64,000 bases of DNA from Maricaulis maris_C (lineage in GTDB: Bacteria; Pseudomonadota; Alphaproteobacteria; Caulobacterales; Maricaulaceae), in the NCBI RefSeq assembly GCF_049116555.1, contig NZ_JAGDYT010000014.1, positions 25,548 through 89,547 of the forward strand. Direction: 5' to 3'. The translations under genes were made by a program, and so were the position numbers. Each line of letters begins with the position of its first letter. The first letter of the stretch is position 1. The notes under the pieces are model-generated. The model was not told the DNA's origin and made no database searches. It was given only the letters and a program-made list of their open reading frames with translations. Positions 1 through 8,630 of the stretch are shown here, in pieces.

Positions 1-303
1 GTCGAGCGCGGTGGCGAGGAAATAGACCAGAAGCGCCTGTCCCGGGTGTCGGGGAAAACGCCAGGCCGCGACCAGATATCCCAGCACATAGCCAAGCCAG
101 AGAAACAGGAATGGCAGGCGGACAATGCCGACGAACTGACCGGTCGCGCCGTCGACAAACTGCAGCCAGGGCACGCCGACCCGATAGCCGATCAGAACCG
201 AAAACAGGCCTAACGCCCAGAGCGCTCGAGCCCACAGAACCGCCAACAGCACACGGGCGGCCGGTGAGTCCTGATCAATGCGCAAGTGTACCGACTTGGC
301 CAT
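1..303 (-). CDS. Partial membrane protein, C-terminus beyond the left edge
   Basis: An open minus-strand frame starts at an ATG (303–301) and runs 101 codons off the left end without a stop. It begins MAKSVHLRIDQD and soon becomes very hydrophobic, with likely membrane segments around residues 18–42 (LLAVLWARALWALGLFSVL) and 60–78 (LPFLFLWLGYVLGYLVAAW), and a third beginning near residue 90. It lies on the same strand as, and downstream of, the hydrolase/SDR/monooxygenase operon, separated from it by 80 bases containing an AT-rich palindrome. I do not recognise the family and most of the gene is missing. That it is coding is likely, from the continuous frame and membrane-like composition; the function is unknown. 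Confidence 0.55.
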   Translation of the reverse strand, partial: MAKSVHLRIDQDSPAARVLLAVLWARALWALGLFSVLIGYRVGVPWLQFVDGATGQFVGIVRLPFLFLWLGYVLGYLVAAWRFPRHPGQALLVYFLATALD

Positions 304-332
304 TACCCCTCGCGACCGCACCGTTCGACGCC

Positions 333-346
333 ATCATATATATGAT
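333..346. promoter_or_regulatory. Perfect 14-bp AT-rich palindrome, possible operator
   Basis: ATCATATATATGAT is its own reverse complement and stands out in GC-rich surroundings. It lies 30 bases upstream of the ATG of the truncated membrane gene and 37 bases downstream of the hydrolase stop codon, a position that suits an operator or promoter element. The binding protein is unknown. Confidence 0.35.
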
Positions 347-383
347 ATCACCATGAAACCAGTGCACATTTTCGGTTTCGGCG

Positions 384-1346
384 TCAGCGGCTCGCCTCAG
401 CCATGCGCTGGATAAAGCCCTGCAACCGCTCCGGCTCGATGACCGGCGGCATGTGGCCGCGCGCATCCATTGTCTCGACATCGGCATCGGGTAAAGCGGC
501 GGTCAGGGCCGCGATCTGCTCGGAGGCCGAGAGGATGCGGTCGTCCATGCCGTAAAACAGGCCAACCGGCAGGTCGATCTCGCCCAGGCGCGCAGTGATG
601 TTGCCCATGTCGATGCCCACGGCATGCATGTCGGTCGCCGCGGCATAAAAGGCGTTCGGGCGAAGCGACAACAAGCCCCCGCCCTTGAAGCGGAAGTCCT
701 CCGGTGCCGCGTCCGGTCCGAAGATAATCGCCAACGTTTTGGCGCCATTGCGGATGGACATCGGGACAGCCAGGGTCTCGGCGATGAACCGCCGCATCCC
801 CGGATTTGCGACATTGATGCCGGAAAAGGCCTCGGACGGCGTCTCCGGCGCCGTGATAAGCGCCGAGACCAGCGCCAGACCGCCGACCTGATCGGCATGG
901 TTCAGCGCCAGGGCCAATGACACGGCGCCGCCCAGCGAATGCCCCACGAGCAGCGGCTTCTCAATCCCCTCCTTGGCCAGCATTTCGGCGATCATGCGGG
1001 CCTGCTCGGGAATGCGCGCCTGCTCATCACTGTCGCGCTCGGACCAGCCGCAGCCGGGACGGTCGACAGCGATCGCGCGATACCCGGCCTCGGCCAGCCG
1101 GTCGATCATCGCGTAGGAAAAATTGTGCAGATTACCGGCCAGGCCATGGATCATCACAACCGGACGCCCCTCGCCCTTTTCGATCCAGTGCAGTCTCCCA
1201 CCCTCGACCTCTGTGAAATGCCCTTTTGGAGGTATGGCGGCTGACGCCTTGGCCGCAACCGAGTGCGAAAAGCGCCAGGCGACGAGAAGTCCGACCAGGA
1301 CCAGGCCGATAATGCCGCCAATGACGGAAAGGATGATGGTAAGCAT
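384..1346 (-). CDS. Alpha/beta hydrolase, membrane-anchored
   Basis: A 320-residue alpha/beta hydrolase. Residues 1–25 form a hydrophobic anchor or uncleaved signal. The oxyanion-loop HGLAGN lies at 67–72, the nucleophile elbow GHSLGG at 135–140 (Ser137), the acid is probably Asp268/269 (GMDDR) and the base His298 (GHMPP), so the triad is complete. It is the last gene of a three-gene minus-strand operon and starts 3 bases after the SDR stop. Next to a Baeyer–Villiger monooxygenase, the likely role is hydrolysis of the ester or lactone product; that role is inferred from context. A general lipase/esterase function is the alternative. Confidence 0.85.
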   Translation of the reverse strand: MLTIILSVIGGIIGLVLVGLLVAWRFSHSVAAKASAAIPPKGHFTEVEGGRLHWIEKGEGRPVVMIHGLAGNLHNFSYAMIDRLAEAGYRAIAVDRPGCGWSERDSDEQARIPEQARMIAEMLAKEGIEKPLLVGHSLGGAVSLALALNHADQVGGLALVSALITAPETPSEAFSGINVANPGMRRFIAETLAVPMSIRNGAKTLAIIFGPDAAPEDFRFKGGGLLSLRPNAFYAAATDMHAVGIDMGNITARLGEIDLPVGLFYGMDDRILSASEQIAALTAALPDADVETMDARGHMPPVIEPERLQGFIQRMAEASR

Positions 1347-1349
1347 GAA

Positions 1350-2204
1350 CTACCCCTGTGACGGCGTCTTGGAACCGGACCGGCGCGCGCCGACGATGGA
1401 TTGCATCAAGGACCAATAGCGGGTCGGAAACAGGCGCTCGAGCCACATCATTGAATGGGCATCCCGGCCGACGAGGATACGCGGCTTCTTGCGGGCGACA
1501 CCGTCGAGGATGATGCGCGCCGCCTCAGCTGGCGGCATGACCAGCAGGCGCTGGGTCTGTTTCTTGCCCGCCGCGATCTCGGCCTCACTGGCATTCGGCG
1601 GCGGTTTGGCACTGGCGGCAATATTGGTGGAAACGCCGCCGGGATGGACCGTGGTCACCCCAATGCTGGATCCGGCGAGCTCGTGGCGCAGGACATTGGA
1701 GAAACCCTTCACCCCGAATTTGGCTGTCGAATAGGCCGCCTGGCCGGCCGGCGCAACAATCCCGAAAATGCTGGAAATATTGACGATATGTGCCTCCTCC
1801 ACGGCCCGGAGGCGGGGCAGGAAGGCGCGGGTCATGCGGATGACGCCATAGAGATTGATATCCAGGAGACGCTCAAAGTCGGCCATGTCGACCTCTTCAA
1901 ACAGGCCGCCCAGCGCAATACCGGCATTATTGATCAGCAGGTGAACCGGCTCACCGGTCGTCGCCACATCCCGGGCCAGGCCGGAAATCGCCTCGGCGTC
2001 CGCCATGTCGACGACATGCGCCGTGACGCGATGCCCCGACTGGCGCAGCGGCGCGGCGACGGCGTCCAGCCCCTCGGCATTGATATCGGCAAGGATCAGA
2101 TGCGCGCCGCGCGCGGCCAGTCCAGCCGCGAGAGCTGCCCCGATGCCGCTGGCTGCCCCTGTGATCAGGGCCGTACGACCGGCAAAGTCGAACCGCGCGC
2201 TCAT
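1350..2204 (-). CDS. Short-chain dehydrogenase/reductase (SDR)
   Basis: A 284-residue classical SDR with a Rossmann fold. The nucleotide-binding TGAASGIG is at residues 15–22, NNAG at 92–95, the catalytic Ser near 144–145, and YxxxK at Tyr158/Lys162. The C-terminal 40 residues resemble the extensions of lipid- or steroid-active SDRs. Its ATG overlaps the stop of the upstream monooxygenase (ATGA at 2201–2204), so the two are translationally coupled. In context it would oxidise an alcohol to the ketone used by the monooxygenase. The substrate is not visible from sequence. Confidence 0.88.
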   Translation of the reverse strand: MSARFDFAGRTALITGAASGIGAALAAGLAARGAHLILADINAEGLDAVAAPLRQSGHRVTAHVVDMADAEAISGLARDVATTGEPVHLLINNAGIALGGLFEEVDMADFERLLDINLYGVIRMTRAFLPRLRAVEEAHIVNISSIFGIVAPAGQAAYSTAKFGVKGFSNVLRHELAGSSIGVTTVHPGGVSTNIAASAKPPPNASEAEIAAGKKQTQRLLVMPPAEAARIILDGVARKKPRILVGRDAHSMMWLERLFPTRYWSLMQSIVGARRSGSKTPSQG

Positions 2205-3694
2205 TCGGCCGCCGCCTTCATGGCTTCATCCGACACCGGATCCGGTGCCCGGGAAAAACTCATGTAACCATCCTCGAGCTTGCCGAAGCGGATGGTGAGC
2301 ATGTCCTGGACATAGTTCTGATAAGTCTTCCAGGGCGCGCGATCACCTTGTTTGGGAAGGTGCGCGATGGCGCGCTGGACATAGCCGGACGAGAAGTTCA
2401 GCAACGGCTCCGGCGTGATGTCCGCAGGCACTTGCGGGACCGCTATATCGGTGCCCGTCTTCTTCATGTGATTGAGCATGCGGCAGACGCGTTCGCAGGT
2501 CAGGTCGACCTTCAGTGTCCAGGAGGCATTCGTATAGCCGAATGCGAGCGCCAGATTGGGCAGATCGCCAAGCATCATGCCGCGATAGGTATAGAGATCC
2601 GCCGGATCGATCACCGCGCCGTCGCGCGAAATCTCGGCCCCGCCTGCCAGCTGCATTTCCAGACCGGTTGCCGGCACAATGATGTCGGCATCGACATGCT
2701 CACCCGAGACGAGCTGAATGCCGGTTTCGGTGAAACGCTCGATCTGGTCGGTGACAATGTCTGCCTTGCCGGATCTCAGCGTCTGGAAGAAGTCGCCATC
2801 CGGTGCCAGGCAGAAGCGCTGATCCCAGGGATTATAATTCGGCGTGAAATGCTTCTCGACATCGAAGCCCTCACCCAGCTCGTCCTTCACCGCCTTGATG
2901 ACGGCCTTCTTGACGACATTCGGCCAGCGCTGGGAGAGTTGATACACATAGATGGAAAGACCGATATTCTTGATGCGTGCCAAAAGGTAGGCGAGCTTGG
3001 CAGGCAGCGCCTTGCGCAGGGTTTCAGCGATCGCATCACGCGAGGGACGCGCGGCGATATACGTCGGCGAGCGCTGCAGCATCGTTACATGGCCCGCGGT
3101 CTCCGCCATGGCAGGTACCAGCGTCACAGCGGTGGCGCCAGAGCCGATGATCACGACTTTCTTGCCAGAATAATCCAACTCGCCATCCCAGTGCTGGGGA
3201 TGCGCGATGGCGCCCTTGAAGTCATCATAGCCCGCAAATTCCGGCAGATAGCCCTGCTTGTAGCGGTAATAGCCCGAACACAGCATGACGAAGCGCGCCC
3301 TGAAGACTTGCGCGTCACCCTTGGCATCGGTCGCGGTAACCGTCCAACGCGCGGCGGCGCTCTCCCAGTTCGCTGACACCACGGTGTGACCGAAATGGAT
3401 ATGCTGGTCGATTCCGTTTTCGCTGGCTGTGTCGCGGACATATTGGCGGATGGACGGGCCGTCTGCGAAGGCCTTGCCACCCGTCCAGGGCCGGAAGGCA
3501 TAGCCGAATGTGTACATGTCACTGTCCGAACGAATACCCGGATAGCGAAACAGGTCCCAGGTCCCGCCGATCGCGTCACGCGCCTCGAGAATGGCATAGC
3601 TGCGGTCAGGACATCGGGTCTGCAGGTGATAGGCGGCGCCAATACCAGACAGGCCAGCCCCGACAATCAGGACATCGAGATCGTGATCGGACAT
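2201..3694 (-). CDS. Flavin-containing Baeyer–Villiger monooxygenase
   Basis: A 497-residue FAD/NADPH monooxygenase. GAGLSG (residues 12–17) binds FAD, GSGATA (184–189) binds NADPH, and FKGAIAHPQHWD (159–170) fits the Baeyer–Villiger fingerprint FxGxxxHxxxW(P/D). It should insert oxygen next to a ketone to give an ester or lactone; EthA/MymA-type enzymes are the nearest relatives I recognise. I chose the ATG at 3694 over an earlier one (3757) because GGAGG sits just upstream and the flavin motif then falls at the usual distance from the N-terminus. First gene of an operon with an SDR and a hydrolase. Confidence 0.9.
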   Translation of the reverse strand: MSDHDLDVLIVGAGLSGIGAAYHLQTRCPDRSYAILEARDAIGGTWDLFRYPGIRSDSDMYTFGYAFRPWTGGKAFADGPSIRQYVRDTASENGIDQHIHFGHTVVSANWESAAARWTVTATDAKGDAQVFRARFVMLCSGYYRYKQGYLPEFAGYDDFKGAIAHPQHWDGELDYSGKKVVIIGSGATAVTLVPAMAETAGHVTMLQRSPTYIAARPSRDAIAETLRKALPAKLAYLLARIKNIGLSIYVYQLSQRWPNVVKKAVIKAVKDELGEGFDVEKHFTPNYNPWDQRFCLAPDGDFFQTLRSGKADIVTDQIERFTETGIQLVSGEHVDADIIVPATGLEMQLAGGAEISRDGAVIDPADLYTYRGMMLGDLPNLALAFGYTNASWTLKVDLTCERVCRMLNHMKKTGTDIAVPQVPADITPEPLLNFSSGYVQRAIAHLPKQGDRAPWKTYQNYVQDMLTIRFGKLEDGYMSFSRAPDPVSDEAMKAAAE

Positions 3695-3724
3695 GTTTCC
3701 TCCGTACCGCATCTTCGGCGGGAG

Positions 3725-3751
3725 AGAAAAGTGAACACCGTTTTCTTTTCT
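3725..3751. promoter_or_regulatory. Inverted repeat in the divergent promoter region
   Basis: AGAAAAG (3725–3731) and CTTTTCT (3745–3751) form a 7-base inverted repeat with a 13-base spacer, between the monooxygenase operon (minus) and the gene at 3840 (plus). It could be an operator for either. No regulator gene is adjacent, so this is a weak call. Confidence 0.25.
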
Positions 3752-3839
3752 GCGCAAGAGGGAGGAACGGGGCGCTGCTTGACGGTATCGTCCGGAGGAG
3801 GCAGAGCAATGAGCTGCAACCGGGGGGCGATGCGATCGA

Positions 3840-4934
3840 ATGACAGAGCAGAAACAGGCGGCAATCAGCCAGCCCCTTGAGGAGCGCGTCTTCTATGTCG
3901 CCACCAATTTCCATTCGGGTCGCATACCCGAGCATCTGGACGAGTTAACGCCCGCCTTCACAAACATGACCTTTCCCGGCAATGTGACCTTGGGCTTTCG
4001 CGGCTTGTTCTGGACAGCCTTCACGCGGCTCTTCCGACAGACTTTCCTCGCCCGTCCCGAAGTCGAATTCGCGGGGCTCAACTGGCGCATCTCCTCGGTC
4101 TGCCTGTTTGAAGTCTACAGCGAGCGCTTTCCCGTCCTGGAAGATAGGCAGACGCGCTACATCCTGCTTGTGGCCGCCAAGCCAGATCGCGACATCTCGG
4201 TTAAGGAGCTGAACGCGCACACATTCGCTCAAGGCATGAACGAGCAAGCCTTCATCAAGGGCTTCTTCCAGAATCTAGCCACGTGTCCCTCCTTAGATTG
4301 GTTGGACACATTCAAGCACGACCGCGATTTTCCGGCACGAATCCAGTTTACCTTTCGCGGCCGACTGGAGCTACAGGACACCGGGTCCGCTCTCGCCGGT
4401 TTTTACTTCCTCGCGCAACTCCTTATCTGGCAGGCCCAGCGCGAAATTGCCCAGATTGACGTCTCACTCGTTCGGTCAAGCGCTCAGCCTTCTATACGCA
4501 ATGCCTTGAGCGCGCGGCAGAAACTGATCGAGATCGAGCGCCTGTTCCTGACCAAGAACATCTCCAATGACTCGAGCCTGAAAGCCTTTGCATCCAATGC
4601 GAGGAAGCGGCTTCGACTGCGCATGTCCTTTGACGGGCTCATGCAGCTCAATGAGGCGATCGAACGCTTTCACCTGTCTGCATCCGCCTTGCGCCAGGAA
4701 CGCCAGACGAGGCGGCTCACACTGATCGCAACAGCCGTCGCCATCCTGGGCATACCGATCTCATTCGTCTCCATGATGATGGCAATCTCCGATACCAATT
4801 TCGTGGTCCGGCACGGCATCCTAGCCCTGTCCGAGCCCTCACTCGGGCAGACGCTCGCCCTGCTGAGCGGCGGCGCGGTCCTGGCGACTCTCGTCATCGC
4901 CTTGTTCGTCTGGATTTTCACGGCACGCCGGTAG
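3840..4934 (+). CDS. Hypothetical protein with C-terminal two-helix membrane domain (CorA-like layout)
   Basis: A 364-residue protein of unrecognised family. The first 240 residues are soluble and mixed alpha/beta. Residues 235–285 look like long charged helices (LSARQKLIEIERLFL, ALRQERQTRRL) and are followed by two membrane helices, about 288–312 and 338–360. A long helix ending in two C-terminal membrane segments recalls CorA-type channels, but I see no GMN selectivity motif, so ion transport is not supported. It is convergent with the FolC-like gene, 7 bases between stops. Confidence 0.7.
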   Translation: MTEQKQAAISQPLEERVFYVATNFHSGRIPEHLDELTPAFTNMTFPGNVTLGFRGLFWTAFTRLFRQTFLARPEVEFAGLNWRISSVCLFEVYSERFPVLEDRQTRYILLVAAKPDRDISVKELNAHTFAQGMNEQAFIKGFFQNLATCPSLDWLDTFKHDRDFPARIQFTFRGRLELQDTGSALAGFYFLAQLLIWQAQREIAQIDVSLVRSSAQPSIRNALSARQKLIEIERLFLTKNISNDSSLKAFASNARKRLRLRMSFDGLMQLNEAIERFHLSASALRQERQTRRLTLIATAVAILGIPISFVSMMMAISDTNFVVRHGILALSEPSLGQTLALLSGGAVLATLVIALFVWIFTARR

Positions 4935-4941
4935 GCATCAC

Positions 4942-6264
4942 TCAGGAGAAGTCGAGCGCCTCAAGCGACTGGCCAAGTCGTGCCGCCCGCAAGGCCCCGG
5001 CCCAGAAAAGCCCGCCCAGGCCGACCAGAACATCGACGTTTCCGGCTTGCGCATGGGCAAGGTCCAGCGCCGCTTTGGCGTCCGAAGCGACGGCTGCGAC
5101 GGCCACAGAAGGCCGGACGGCCTGCGCCCGCGCTGCAAGCGCTTCCGGCTCCAGCCCGTTGTAGGCCGCGCCGACGATCATGCGATCAAACGCGGGAAGT
5201 ATTTGCCCCAGCATCCCGTCGACATCTTTGTTGTGCGACATGCCAAGGAGCAGGGTCGTTTCGCGCCCTGCGGTCAGCTCCTTGACCGCTGCGACCGCAG
5301 CGCCAACAGCCGCTGGAGTATGCCCAACATCGATCAGGAGCGGAGGCCCCCCCTCCAGAACCTCCAGCCGCCCGGGACAAGCCACACGCGCCATCGCGTG
5401 CCGGACCAAGCTCGGCCAGCGCGCCGCTTCTATCTCCGGTCGGGCCGCACGGGCCAACTCGATCGCAAGTTGGAGATTCTCGACCTGCCGCACGCCATGG
5501 AGAGCAGTTGTGCCAGTCAGACCGCCAAGCTCGGCATGCTCAAGCCGGATCTCATGCGTCTCGATCGTATCGCGCGATGCGGTGGCCCGAAACAGCACGC
5601 TCGATCGCTCAACCTTGACGGAACGAAGCGCGCCCATGGTGGCGAGACTGTCCCATTCCGTTTCTACATTGCGGCCGATCAGGACACGGGCCCCTGGAGG
5701 TGCGACGTCGAACTTGTCGAGCGCAATCTCGCGGAGGCTCCCCCCCAGCAGGCTGGTATGCTCGAGGTCGAGACTGACAATGGCTGCCAGCGGCGCCTTG
5801 AGAAGTCGGGTCGGATCGTATCGACCACCAATGCCGGCCTCAATGACCAAGTTATCACACTCGGCGTCCGCAAATATCATCAATGCGACTAGAAACCACG
5901 CCTCAAACTCGCCCAGTTGGTCGCCGCCTTGCGCCTCGGCATCATCGCGAAGAACCGCATCAAGTCGTGCCTCGGCAGAAAGGATCGTCACATCATCGAC
6001 AGGCACATCGTCAATCTTGAAGCGCTCATTGAACGCAAAGAGATGCGGAGAGACAAAGGTTCCGACCCGGCCACCAGCGGCACACTGAAGCGCGGTCAGC
6101 CAAGCCGCCGTGCTGCCCTTTCCATTACTGCCCGTGATAACAACCGCCTTGCGGCCCAGCTCATCCAGATCGAGACCAAGTCGGCGCGCCACGCGCGCCG
6201 TGCGGGCGAGACCTATGCCATTGCCGAAACGGGGCAGAATTAGACTAGTCCGCTTCACCGCCAC
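4942..6264 (-). CDS. FolC-like Mur ligase family protein
   Basis: A 440-residue ATP-dependent amide ligase of the folylpolyglutamate synthase/Mur ligase group. GSNGKGS (residues 45–51) is the P-loop, SPHL with NERF follows as in FolC, then EAGIGGRYDPT (FolC EVGLGGRLDAT) and a lysine in LDKFDV where FolC has EKAGI. The conserved DGAHNP loop is altered to DVGHTP. It overlaps the ATP-grasp gene upstream by 10 bases. In cyanophycin synthetase an ATP-grasp domain is followed by a Mur ligase domain in one chain; here the same order occurs as two genes. It could be a folate enzyme, but the partner suggests a peptide or poly-amino-acid ligase. Function is inferred. Confidence 0.75.
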   Translation of the reverse strand: MAVKRTSLILPRFGNGIGLARTARVARRLGLDLDELGRKAVVITGSNGKGSTAAWLTALQCAAGGRVGTFVSPHLFAFNERFKIDDVPVDDVTILSAEARLDAVLRDDAEAQGGDQLGEFEAWFLVALMIFADAECDNLVIEAGIGGRYDPTRLLKAPLAAIVSLDLEHTSLLGGSLREIALDKFDVAPPGARVLIGRNVETEWDSLATMGALRSVKVERSSVLFRATASRDTIETHEIRLEHAELGGLTGTTALHGVRQVENLQLAIELARAARPEIEAARWPSLVRHAMARVACPGRLEVLEGGPPLLIDVGHTPAAVGAAVAAVKELTAGRETTLLLGMSHNKDVDGMLGQILPAFDRMIVGAAYNGLEPEALAARAQAVRPSVAVAAVASDAKAALDLAHAQAGNVDVLVGLGGLFWAGALRAARLGQSLEALDFS

Positions 6265-7274
6265 TCTTCCCTCTCACCCTCACCCAGCGCCCGGGCCAAG
6301 ATGTCGTCCCAGATTTCTTGCGCCAGGTCCAGTTCGCCCAGGGTTTCCAGGGAGGCAAAGCTCGGATTGGCGTTGACTTCGAGTATGTGGGCCGCGCCTC
6401 CCTCAGCGCAGAAGAGATCAATCCCTGCGACATCCAGACCGATCGCCGCGGCTGCGGCCAGGGCGAGCCGGGCCAGCTCGGGCTCGATCGACTGCGAGAA
6501 GGCCTCGGTCTGCGCGCCGGAGGCCAGATTGCGGCGGCCGGGGAGCGCCAGCCGTTGGCCTATGCCCGCCCTCTCATCCGCACGAATACCGGCCTTGACC
6601 AGGGCACCCGTGAAGACCGCAGCGGGCACCGGGCTCAGCGCTTCGGCCGCCAGTTCGGCATTCATCGCCTCAAACAGCGCCCGCCAGCTTGCGACGCCAT
6701 CACCGACCAAACCGCCGTCGGATTTTCGATACTGGAAACACGCCCGCCCGCCGGACACGAAGACGCGATATTCCGGTGCGTCGATCAGGGGCTGGATGAC
6801 GACCTGGTCATGGCGTCGGGCCGCCCGGGTGAAATAGTCTGCCAGAGCGTCAGCGTCCTCGATGCGCTCGGCGAAATCGCCGTGGGCTCCGCGATTGGGC
6901 TTGGCAAAGAGCGGAAAGTCGAGCGTGGTGGCGCGGGCGAGCCAGTCGGAAGCTTCCCGGCCCGGCGCGCGCAGATGCCGGCGCGCTGCTTCCAGGAAGA
7001 CCAGCTCGGTCGGGACGCTGTCCAGGCCCGCCGCGCTTAGGGCCGCGTGGGTGAAGGCCTTGTCCCGGGCGATCGTGTAGGCACTCGCGGCATTGCCGGG
7101 ATAGGCGCAGATCGCCCCACTGCCACAGAGCACACGCCGGTCTCCGGCCGTCACCGCAAAGAGATAGCCGGCGCCGCCGTCCAGATCAGAAAAATTCCAT
7201 CCCCGACGCCGGCACATCGCCTCGACGAAGCGGGCATTGAAGGGCCGGGAATCGGAGGCGGCTTGCGCGATCAT
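6255..7274 (-). CDS. ATP-grasp ligase resembling the cyanophycin synthetase ATP-grasp module
   Basis: A 339-residue ATP-grasp protein. Visible elements are FAKPNRGAHGD (lysine of the ATP lid), PEYRVFVSGG with a following GDG loop, the LALPGRRNLASGAQTE segment, and the metal-binding end GLDVAGIDL...LEVNANPS (Asp, Glu, Asn). The order and the GDG/LASGA/GLDVAGID signatures match cyanophycin synthetase and GshAB-type ATP-grasp domains better than RimK. I chose the ATG at 7274, preceded by AAGG; the open frame reaches 7379, but that part is an Arg-rich stretch unlike a protein N-terminus. It overlaps the FolC-like ligase downstream, and the two probably act on one substrate. Confidence 0.72.
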   Translation of the reverse strand: MIAQAASDSRPFNARFVEAMCRRRGWNFSDLDGGAGYLFAVTAGDRRVLCGSGAICAYPGNAASAYTIARDKAFTHAALSAAGLDSVPTELVFLEAARRHLRAPGREASDWLARATTLDFPLFAKPNRGAHGDFAERIEDADALADYFTRAARRHDQVVIQPLIDAPEYRVFVSGGRACFQYRKSDGGLVGDGVASWRALFEAMNAELAAEALSPVPAAVFTGALVKAGIRADERAGIGQRLALPGRRNLASGAQTEAFSQSIEPELARLALAAAAAIGLDVAGIDLFCAEGGAAHILEVNANPSFASLETLGELDLAQEIWDDILARALGEGEREEWR

Positions 7275-7447
7275 GCGACCTTGTACCGGTCCGCGTCCTC
7301 GCCGCCTAGCCTGTCGCGAGGCCCTCGTCGCCCTCCCGCGCCACGCTGCACCGCCGCAAAATGCATGGGTGAAATACATACCGAAGGGTCGATTTTGTCG
7401 CGAACTTCCCTACCTGTTGGCCCAGTTCATTTCGCGAGGATCACCGC

Positions 7448-8548
7448 ATGACCGCCACTGACGCTCTTTTCCGCCCCTTCTCCCTGGGCTCGCTCACCCT
7501 CCCAAACCGGATCGTTATGGCACCGATGACCCGGTCGAAAAGCCCGGGCGGCGTGCCCGGACAACCGGTTGTCGATTATTATCGCCGTCGGGCCGAGAAT
7601 GCGGTCGGCCTGATCATCACCGAGGGAACGACGGTCGACCGTCCCGGCGCCAGCTTCGACCCGGCCATACCGAATTTTCATGAGGCAGATTCGCTGGCCG
7701 GCTGGAAAAACGTGGTGGACGCCGTCCACGCCGCCGGTGGCAAGATCGCGCCGCAACTCTGGCATGTCGGCCTGGCTCGCAAGCCGGGCACCGGCCCCCA
7801 CCCCGAAGCCAAGTCCGACAGCCCTTCCGGCATCGTCCCCGGTGGCAAACAGGTCGGCGACGCGATGAGTGCCGAGGATATCGCTGACACCATCGCGGCC
7901 TTTGCCAAGGCCGCCAAGGCAGCCGCCGAAATCGGCTTTGACGCCATCGAGCTGCATGGCGCCCATGGCTATCTGCTCGATCAGTTTTTCTGGGAGGGCA
8001 TGAATCAGCGCGATGACCGCTTCGGCGGCGGGCTGGTCGAGCGCACCACGATCGTCCAGGAAATCGTCAAGGCCGTGCGCGCGGAAATTCCCGCCGACCT
8101 GCCCCTCATCCTGCGCTACTCGCAGTGGAAACAGCAGGACTATAATGCCCGCCTCGCAGACACGCCGGATGCGCTGGGCGAATTCCTCGGCCCGCTCTCC
8201 GATGCCGGCGTCGACATCTTCCACGCCTCCACGCGCCGTTTCTGGATCCCGGAGTTCGAGGGTTCCGATCTCAATCTCGCCGGCTGGACCCAGAAACTCA
8301 CCGGCAAGCCGGCCATCACTGTCGGCTCGGTCGGTCTGAATTCAGACTTCATCGGGGCTTTCATGGGCGAGAATTCGCCCGCCGCTTCGCTGGACGGGCT
8401 GATCGAGCGCCTGGAACGCAACGAGTTCGACCTCGTCGCCGTTGGTCGCGCCCTCATCTCTGACCCGGAATGGGCCGCCAAGGTCCGCGATGGCCGTTTC
8501 GACGAGCTGGAAGACTTCAGTGCGGAGGCGCTGAAGGAATTGGTGTGA
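7448..8548 (+). CDS. Old yellow enzyme family NADH:flavin oxidoreductase
   Basis: A 366-residue FMN-dependent TIM-barrel ene-reductase. Recognisable segments are LGSLTLPNRIVMAPMTRS at the N-terminus, ITEGT, the substrate-binding ELHGAHGYLLDQFF followed by NQRDDRFGG, and VGRALISDPEW at the phosphate-binding end. Members reduce activated C=C bonds or nitro groups using NAD(P)H. GAGGA lies 8 bases before the ATG. It is divergent from the ATP-grasp gene; a perfect 12-bp hairpin follows its stop. The natural substrate cannot be told. Confidence 0.9.
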   Translation: MTATDALFRPFSLGSLTLPNRIVMAPMTRSKSPGGVPGQPVVDYYRRRAENAVGLIITEGTTVDRPGASFDPAIPNFHEADSLAGWKNVVDAVHAAGGKIAPQLWHVGLARKPGTGPHPEAKSDSPSGIVPGGKQVGDAMSAEDIADTIAAFAKAAKAAAEIGFDAIELHGAHGYLLDQFFWEGMNQRDDRFGGGLVERTTIVQEIVKAVRAEIPADLPLILRYSQWKQQDYNARLADTPDALGEFLGPLSDAGVDIFHASTRRFWIPEFEGSDLNLAGWTQKLTGKPAITVGSVGLNSDFIGAFMGENSPAASLDGLIERLERNEFDLVAVGRALISDPEWAAKVRDGRFDELEDFSAEALKELV

Positions 8549-8575
8549 TCACCCGCGCCAGACAGACAAATGCGA

Positions 8576-8606
8576 AAGCGCCCGGCCGACTGGTGGCCGG
8601 GCGCTT
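8576..8606. terminator. Hairpin terminator between convergent genes
   Basis: AAGCGCCCGGCC (8576–8587) and GGCCGGGCGCTT (8595–8606) form a perfect 12-bp stem with a 7-base loop. It sits between the oppositely directed oxidoreductase and acetyltransferase genes. T-runs are short on both sides, so it may be bidirectional and only partly intrinsic. Confidence 0.65.
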
Positions 8607-8630
8607 GCCTGAGAAAGGGTCTCCCCACCG

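Noticed and set aside
7275..7379. Longer N-terminus of the ATP-grasp protein (start at 7379)
   Set aside because: The extra 35 residues are Arg-rich and lack a ribosome-binding site, whereas 7274 has AAGG upstream and begins near the conserved fold.
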